Shown: positions 62,468 through 64,000 of the stretch, piece by piece | How positions within the stretch are numbered: the first letter of the stretch is position 1 | Layout: each line of letters starts with the position of its first letter | Assembly (NCBI GenBank): GCA_037893225.1 | Contig: JAZGUH010000326.1 | Location: 1,178,001 to 1,242,000, forward strand | Length of the DNA stretch: 64,000 nt | Reading direction: 5' to 3' | From: Hippasteria phrygiana | Lineage: Eukaryota; Echinodermata; Asteroidea; Valvatida; Goniasteridae | Program-made: the position numbers and the translations under genes | Notes under the pieces: model-generated | Databases searched by the model: none | Seen by the model: only the letters and a program-made list of their open reading frames with translations | What the model was told of the DNA's origin: nothing

Positions 62468-63858
62468 TTGTGGAGAAAATTCAAACCTCGCAATGTTTAT
62501 TTTCTTTCCGGCCAACATCTGTGTACCTGTTACCGTCTATTTATTGCTCTATGCATGTCAAATTCCCTGGGGTATGGACTTGCTTTACTCATTCATAATT
62601 GCATGAAATATCAACCAAATTCAGCAATTTTGACATGTATGGATAGCTTAGATCTGGCGCTACATGTTGTAATTATCGGCGGCTTCTTAGAGTTAACACT
62701 TGTGGAGAAAATTCAAACCTCGCAATGTTTATTTTCTTTCCGGCCAACATCTGTGTACATATTACCGTCTATTTATTGCTCCATGCATGTCAAATTCCCT
62801 AGGGTATGGACTTGCTTTATTCATTCATAATTGCATGAAATATCAACCAAATGCAGTAATTTTGACATGTATGGATAGCTTAGATCTGGCGCTACATGTT
62901 GCAATCATCGGCGGCTTCTTAGAGTTAAAACTTGTGGAGAAAATTCAAACCTCGCAATGTTTATTTTCTTTCCGGCCAACATCTGTGTACATGTTACCGT
63001 CTATTTATTGCTCCATGCATGTCAAATTCCCTAGGGTATGACTTGCTTTACTCATTCATAATTGCATGAAATATAAACCAAATACAGTAATTTTGACATG
63101 TATGGATAGCTTAGATCTGGCGCTACATGTTGCAATTATCGGCGGCTTATTAGAGTTAAAACTTGTGGAGAAAATTCAAACCTCGCAATGTTTATTTTCT
63201 TTCCGGCCAACATCTGTGTACCTGTTACCGTCTATTTATTGCTCCATGCATGTCAAATTCCCTGGGGTATGGACTTGCTTTACTCATTCATAATTGCATG
63301 AAATATAAACCAAATGCAGTAATTTTGACATGTATGGATAGCTTAGATCTGGCGCTACATGTTGCAATCATCGGCGGCTTCTTAGAGTTAAAACTTGTGG
63401 AGAAAATTCAAACCTCGCAATGTTTATTTTCTTTCCGGCCAACATCTGTGTACATGTTACCGTCTATTTATTGCTCCATGCATGTCAAATTCCCTGGGGT
63501 ATGGACTTGCTTTACTCATTCATAATTGCATGAAATATAAACCAAATACAGTAATTTTGACATGTATGGATAGCTTAGATCTGGCGCTACATGTTGTAAT
63601 TATCGGCGGCTTCTTAGAGTTAAAACTTGTGGAGAAAATTCAAACCTCGCAATGTTTATTTTCTTTCCGGCCAACATCTGTGTACATATTACCGTCTATT
63701 TATTGCTCCATGCATGTCAAATTCCCTAGGGTATGGACTTGCTTTATTCATTCATAATTGCATGAAATATCAACCAAATGCAGTAATTTTGACATGTATG
63801 GATAGCTTAGATCTGGCGCTACATGTTGCAATCATCGGCGGCTTCTTAGAGTTAACAC
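62468..63858. repeat. Last six complete monomers
   Basis: Units start at 62468, 62700, 62932, 63163, 63395 and 63627. The unit at 63627 joins C at 207 to C at 230, a rare recombinant combination. The unit at 62932 is the 231-bp type. Confidence 0.86.
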
Positions 63859-64000
63859 TTGTGGAGAAAATTCAAACCTCGCAATGTTTATTTTCTTTCC
63901 GGCCAACATCTGTGTACATATTACTGTCTATTTATTGCTCCATGCATGTCAAATTCCCTAGGGTATGGACTTGCTTTATTCATTCATAATTGCATGAAAT
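63859..64000. repeat. Partial satellite monomer at the right edge
   Basis: Monomer positions 1-142 are present before the window ends. A private T gives TTACTGTC near 63925. The array shows no sign of ending here. Confidence 0.97.

Larger units (their letters stand above)
1..64000. repeat. Tandem satellite array, 232-bp monomer, higher-order structured
   Basis: The sequence repeats with a 232-bp period from the first base to the last, always in the same orientation and with no interruption. Each monomer carries, in order, TTGTGG (1-6), CTCGCAATG (20-28), TCCGGCC (40-46, with one variable base), CATGCATGTC (83-92), CATAATTGCATG (127-138), TTTTGACATGTATGG (161-174), AGATCT (183-188) and CGGCGGCTT (210-218). 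Boundary arithmetic gives 275 complete monomers: 222 of 232 bp, 35 of 231, 1 of 230, 16 of 229 and 1 of 292. A representative monomer has about 38% G+C and six CpG (about 8.5 expected from base composition). Monomers differ mostly at about a dozen shared sites, whose combinations recur in multi-monomer blocks. That is the definition of a higher-order repeat. Such arrays are known from eukaryotic centromeres and heterochromatin; assigning this one to a centromere is inference. The repeat family and species are not recognised. Confidence 0.99.

Noticed and set aside
14..63989. Hundreds of overlapping plus-strand open frames of 65-197 codons
   Set aside because: They recur every 232 bp as frame-shifted copies of the same satellite text, most start at TTG, overlap each other in a staircase, and end at the same TAA or TGA in each unit. 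Variable sites show no excess of synonymous changes and no domain is recognisable.
1..64000. CRISPR array
   Set aside because: There are no short repeats separated by unique spacers; the whole 232-bp unit repeats and no cas genes are present.
1..64000. rDNA intergenic spacer repeats or a histone or snRNA gene cluster
   Set aside because: No rRNA, tRNA, snRNA or histone-like segment appears between repeats over 64 kb, and I see no internal RNA polymerase III box pairs.
1..64000. Telomeric or simple-sequence repeat
   Set aside because: The unit is a complex 232-bp sequence; no TTAGGG-, TTAGG- or TTTAGGG-type runs occur.
1..64000. Transposon-derived unit (MITE or LTR fragment)
   Set aside because: No terminal inverted repeats, target-site duplications, integrase or reverse transcriptase motifs are visible. 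An ancient origin from a mobile element cannot be excluded.
1..64000. The array as a pure assembly artefact
   Set aside because: Block-specific rare variants, several distinct HOR lengths and a unique 60-bp duplication are not what simple looping or collapse would produce. Copy number and the most similar blocks (8.7-12.8 and 42.5-46.6 kb) could still be mis-assembled and need read support.

Overview
The whole 64 kb is one uninterrupted, single-orientation tandem satellite array. The repeat unit is 232 bp, about 38% G+C in a representative monomer, and I do not recognise it from any family I can name with confidence. I see no gene, RNA gene, transposon insertion, CRISPR array or unique-sequence island. 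The setting is almost certainly a eukaryotic nuclear genome, in centromeric, pericentromeric or other heterochromatic DNA. The species cannot be read from the sequence.

I number each monomer from 1 at the invariant string TTGTGG (first full unit at 84; a few units read TTGTTG). In this register the window holds 83 bp of a leading partial monomer, 275 complete monomers (84 to 63858) and 142 bp of a trailing partial one. By arithmetic on the boundary positions, 222 monomers are 232 bp, 35 are 231, 1 is 230, 16 are 229, and 1 is 292 bp because of an internal 60-bp duplication. Monomers are nearly identical. Most variation sits at about a dozen shared biallelic or triallelic sites: 60, 62, 83, 102, 121, 145, 154, 158/159, 189, 203, 207, 219 and 230. 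Two shared deletions add to this: 2 bp near 54-57 and 1 bp near 109-110. Combinations of these variants define monomer types.

The types are arranged in higher-order repeats (HORs) whose length changes along the array. The left part (0.3-8.6 kb) has 5-mers of 1159 bp mixed with other units. At 8.7-12.8 kb a 9-mer of 2083 bp occurs twice. At 17.7-21.4 kb an 8-mer of 1852 bp occurs twice, and parts recur at 24.2 and 27.2 kb. At 28.6-34.4 kb there are three copies of a second 5-mer and three 695-bp 3-mers. At 35.8-41.3 kb there is a 12-mer period of 2781 bp with a 925-bp 4-mer nested in it. At 42.5-46.6 kb a different 9-mer of 2082 bp occurs twice. From 47 kb on, units of 6, 8 and 13 monomers share right-side marker variants (T at 83, T at 189, GCATAC near 56).

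This layout fits growth by repeated unequal exchange and/or conversion in blocks of whole monomers. The open reading frames (up to 197 codons) are by-products of a monomer that happens to be open in one frame. They overlap in a staircase, most begin at TTG, and they show no sign of coding selection.
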